NCBI GenBank assembly: GCA_029204225.1
Contig: CM055095.1
Span: 9,764,243-9,828,242 of the forward strand
Direction: 5' to 3'
Length of the DNA: 64,000 bases
From: Diphasiastrum complanatum
Lineage: Eukaryota; Streptophyta; Lycopodiopsida; Lycopodiales; Lycopodiaceae
This document shows, in pieces, positions 61,365-64,000 of this stretch. Positions within the stretch are counted from its first letter, which is position 1. Each line of letters starts with the position of its first letter. The notes below the pieces were generated by a model. It saw only the letters and a list, made by a program, of their open reading frames with translations, was not told the origin of the DNA and did no database searches. A program made the position numbers and the translations under genes.

Positions 61365-62310
61365 GCTAAGGCTTCAGTTCCAGGTCAGATCATCCAGGCT
61401 GAGTTTAAGTCATATCTCTCCAGGTTGAGGCTATTTTCAGGATGATTGTACTTATTCAGAGACTATTGAGTCTTCCTTGGTCTCTCCTATCATCTCAAAT
61501 GTTACATGGTCATGGCCACAAGTTTTCGTGGTACTCCCAGGCTTCTAGCCTATTACGCACATATGGCATGTCTATCACAGAGTTACCCAAGGGATCTCAT
61601 TAGTACTTACTTATTGTGCCTCTTTACAGCAGACATGCTGGATTTCTATCGTTCCCATTTCCTCGAGTTGGATATTATTGGTGTACCAAAATTACCTCGA
61701 TATTTGGATAGTGGACTTAGACATTGTTTATGGTTCACATTGGGAAAGTCACGGGTCTAGTCACACTAGCTATATGTGGAGATAGGACATTTTCAGAGCA
61801 CTCCACAAGAGCACAGCATTTGTTAGTTTTGTACATTAGATGAAGTGGAGTTTGAAGAGCATTTTATTTCAGGTGTCCTATATTATGAGACTCGAGGGCG
61901 TTATCATGGCCTTTTCTGTGATTCCCCAATCACACTACGCTCTCTTATTTCCTATGAGGATCCGCGTTGTGTTGCCCTGATGATGCATGAGATGTTTCTT
62001 CTACGCTGACATACATGCCTACCGGACTAGCAAGGAGATATAGGCTTCCAGCCCAAGTTACATCCATGGCTTTGACTAGGATATCATTATATCATGGTAT
62101 TATTTACAGTAAGAACTCTTTTATGCAATGGGATCATTTGATTTTTTCACTTAGAGTTCATTGAGTTCTTTTTGACCTCATTAGATGTCCAGTGAATAGT
62201 TCTTATTTTGAGTTTATTTTGGGAGGCATGTTTTTATGCTCCTACATAGACTATCACACTTGACATGTACCATTTGGTCTTATATGCTTTTTAGCATCAA
62301 AGGACAATAA

Positions 62311-62429
<119 letters not shown>

Positions 62430-62439
62430 CCACCACTAC

Positions 62440-62665
62440 GACTCAACACGACCCAAAACGATTCCACTTCCTTTGTCCTTGGCTTGTGGTAGCAAGCAAC
62501 CTTGAGCTTGCAATTACAATATGTTTCATATTGAGGCAAGGCACAAAAACTTAGAACGAGCCCTTGAGTACCTAGTATGCTTCTTGGTTTCCAAGGGGAG
62601 GCTCGAACTTGAGACCAAAGAAACTTTGGATGTCAAAATAACCAATTGAGCCAGCACCCTTGATT
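62440..62665 (-). mobile_element. tRNA-derived SINE (probable)
   Basis: On the minus strand a tRNA-like head has an A box TGGCTCAATTGG (62653-62642) and a B box GTTCGAGCC (62608-62600), about 33 bp apart, as in RNA polymerase III promoters of tRNAs and plant SINEs. The intervening sequence does not fold into an obvious cloverleaf. The body continues leftward toward the LINE tail; its end could not be fixed. Probable SINE rather than tRNA gene. Confidence 0.55.
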
Positions 62666-63700
62666 GAGTACTCCTAGTATGAGTGGATGCAAGGACCAAA
62701 GCCCAATCGGACGAGTGGGGTGGCAACATGCACTAAGTAGTAGCTGAAAAGACAAAGGACGAGAGAGGTGTTAACCTAATTTAACAAGCTTACTCCAAAC
62801 CGAAGCTACCTTATACTAGATTAACTTAGATCTATTCTATTAATGAATGGGGAAGTAAAATGCCCTTCATAGGGCCAATTGATGACATAGAACCACCAGC
62901 AGTTGTGAACGTTGGAGGGAGAACCTGCTACAACTTTCAAATTCTTGTCAGGTCTTGTTTCTCAAACATAGGTCTACCAAGGTTAGCCCTACCTCTAGGC
63001 AATCTTCACGTTACGGCAATACAAGGATCAAAAGGTTTGAAATTGCAAGACCACAACTAGCACAATGCTCTCCATTGATTATTTTGCTTTAACTAAAGGA
63101 CTTTGCATTTTTTTTTTGAAAGAAAGGCTAGTAGCTCTTCCTCATTCTAATACCATCAAATATTTAGCTTTGAAAATGTGTTCCAATAAGTAAAACTCCC
63201 ACGAATCATGTATCACGGATAGAAACTTTAAAATGTGTGCTCTCAAAAGCATTGTCAACTTAATCTAGCAATGCACTTCCTTTTACTTCACTACATCAAA
63301 TTGTAGCTCACCCACACTTCAAAATATCACTCCTTTCTAGCTCAATTGTCAACCAACCAAAACTCAACTAATCACACATTTTGAGCATAGTTTTAATTTA
63401 TTACAAAACTTCCTCCAAAAAATCTTCTACAAAATTGGAAGCTCGTTCATGGGAGGCAAATATAAACAAATACACCCATTTAAAACAAGTTCTATATTTT
63501 ATTAGAACATGCTATTTTATCTCCTCATATTTTATGCTACAAAAACGAAATCCTAAGTTTTGCATCATGTAAATTATATCACAAATATGATATGGCTTGA
63601 GTGGACTCTTCTACTTGATCTAAATCCACCAATAAGTTCATAGCTGATATTCGAGACACTCAATTGGAATGAAAGGAATTAAAATGCTTCAATATTTTAC
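62666..63700. other. No recognised gene
   Basis: AT-rich DNA with short ORFs. Probably intron of the minus-strand gene if the flanking exons belong together. Confidence 0.35.
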
Positions 63701-63863
63701 CAAGACACCCTCACGAACATCTTCTACTTGCATGCAAAAGCGAGAGTCTTGGTTGGGTTTTCCAGGAGCCAATTGCTCAGAAGATTTATTCCTCGGTGAT
63801 CCATTTGGGCCACGCCTGCTTCCCCGCTTGGGAAAAAGAAGTCCCAACTCACGTTCAACTTCA
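63701..63863 (-). CDS. Candidate upstream exon of the minus-strand gene
   Basis: A minus-strand frame reads EVERELGLLFPKRGSRR, SSEQLAPGKPNQDSRF and MQVEDVREGVL, bounded by a pyrimidine-rich acceptor (TTTGCGATGGCAG) and a GTAAAA donor. The exon would begin with one base of a split codon and end in phase 0, which fits the 55440 acceptor of the next known exon. QVEDVREGVL resembles a motif I associate with the same family as the downstream exons, which is weak evidence. If right, the gene covers at least 9.2 kb and the LINEs lie in one intron. The frame is open further right to 63943, and a different acceptor is possible. The 5' end lies outside the window. Confidence 0.4.
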
Positions 63864-64000
63864 CTGCCATCGCAAAAGAAATATGTTATCCTCTTTGATG
63901 TTATCATCCCTATGAATGCCAACATACAAATATGAGAAAACAAAGTCTATGAAAGAAGATTGGAACCTCATAATTATGCAAATACTAAATTTCAAGTAGC

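Overview
The window reads as nuclear DNA of a land plant with a large, repeat-rich genome. Degenerate Ty1/copia and Ty3/gypsy LTR retrotransposons, LINEs, a probable tRNA-derived SINE and long (GA)n/(CT)n microsatellites fill most of it, and host exons are sparse. The host genes are plant-like: a PEX11A-type peroxin, one RRM exon, and pieces of a conserved plant gene. A fern or gymnosperm would fit the repeat load and intron sizes; this is an impression, not something the sequence proves.

Layout. 1-2185: 5'-truncated copia pol remnant (A). 2500-4085 and 7395-9515: two diverged copies of one unidentified repeat, with a minus-strand gypsy gag remnant (5202-6560), an A-rich tract and an LTR-like block between them. 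10187-16323: nearly complete copia element (E) with both LTRs, followed by a second LTR-leader junction (16324-16606) and a gypsy remnant (16607-17870). 18506-19699: two-exon PEX11 gene, apparently intact, the best-supported host gene here; its intron carries a roughly 33-bp minisatellite, and a short copy of its exon 2 lies at 22906-22948. 26170-27880: minus-strand gypsy RT/RNase H remnant. 27900-34610: two copia elements (B, C) head to tail. 34618-39920: gypsy element D with 5' LTR and a long pol. 39930-43540: low-complexity and LTR-like DNA. 43550-44720: minus-strand copia gag of the C family. 45640-47620: gypsy and LTR fragments on both strands. 48350-49212: an unidentified ORF pair. 49209-49475: an orphan RRM exon on the minus strand. 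49.9-54 kb: long microsatellites and little else. 54624-55448 (-): the last three exons of a conserved plant gene, with a candidate upstream exon at 63701-63863. Between them lie an ORF1-only LINE (57600-58848) and a longer broken LINE (58860-62424), possibly inside a very long intron.

How it fits together. Most coding-looking sequence is retrotransposon-derived and broken by stops and frameshifts. One gypsy family (D) recurs in at least five places on both strands, and one copia family (A/C/43.5 kb) in at least three, so the region grew by repeated insertion and deletion of a few families. The LINEs end in (CT)n after a shared 3' sequence, which offers one source for some of the microsatellites. 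I found no convincing novel defence, CRISPR or operon-like system. The most unusual observations are the LINE tail/microsatellite link, the ORF1-only LINE, the PEX11 exon fragment, the tandem LTR-leader structures, and the cluster of CTTCG-type inverted and direct motifs near 47.9-48.2 kb.
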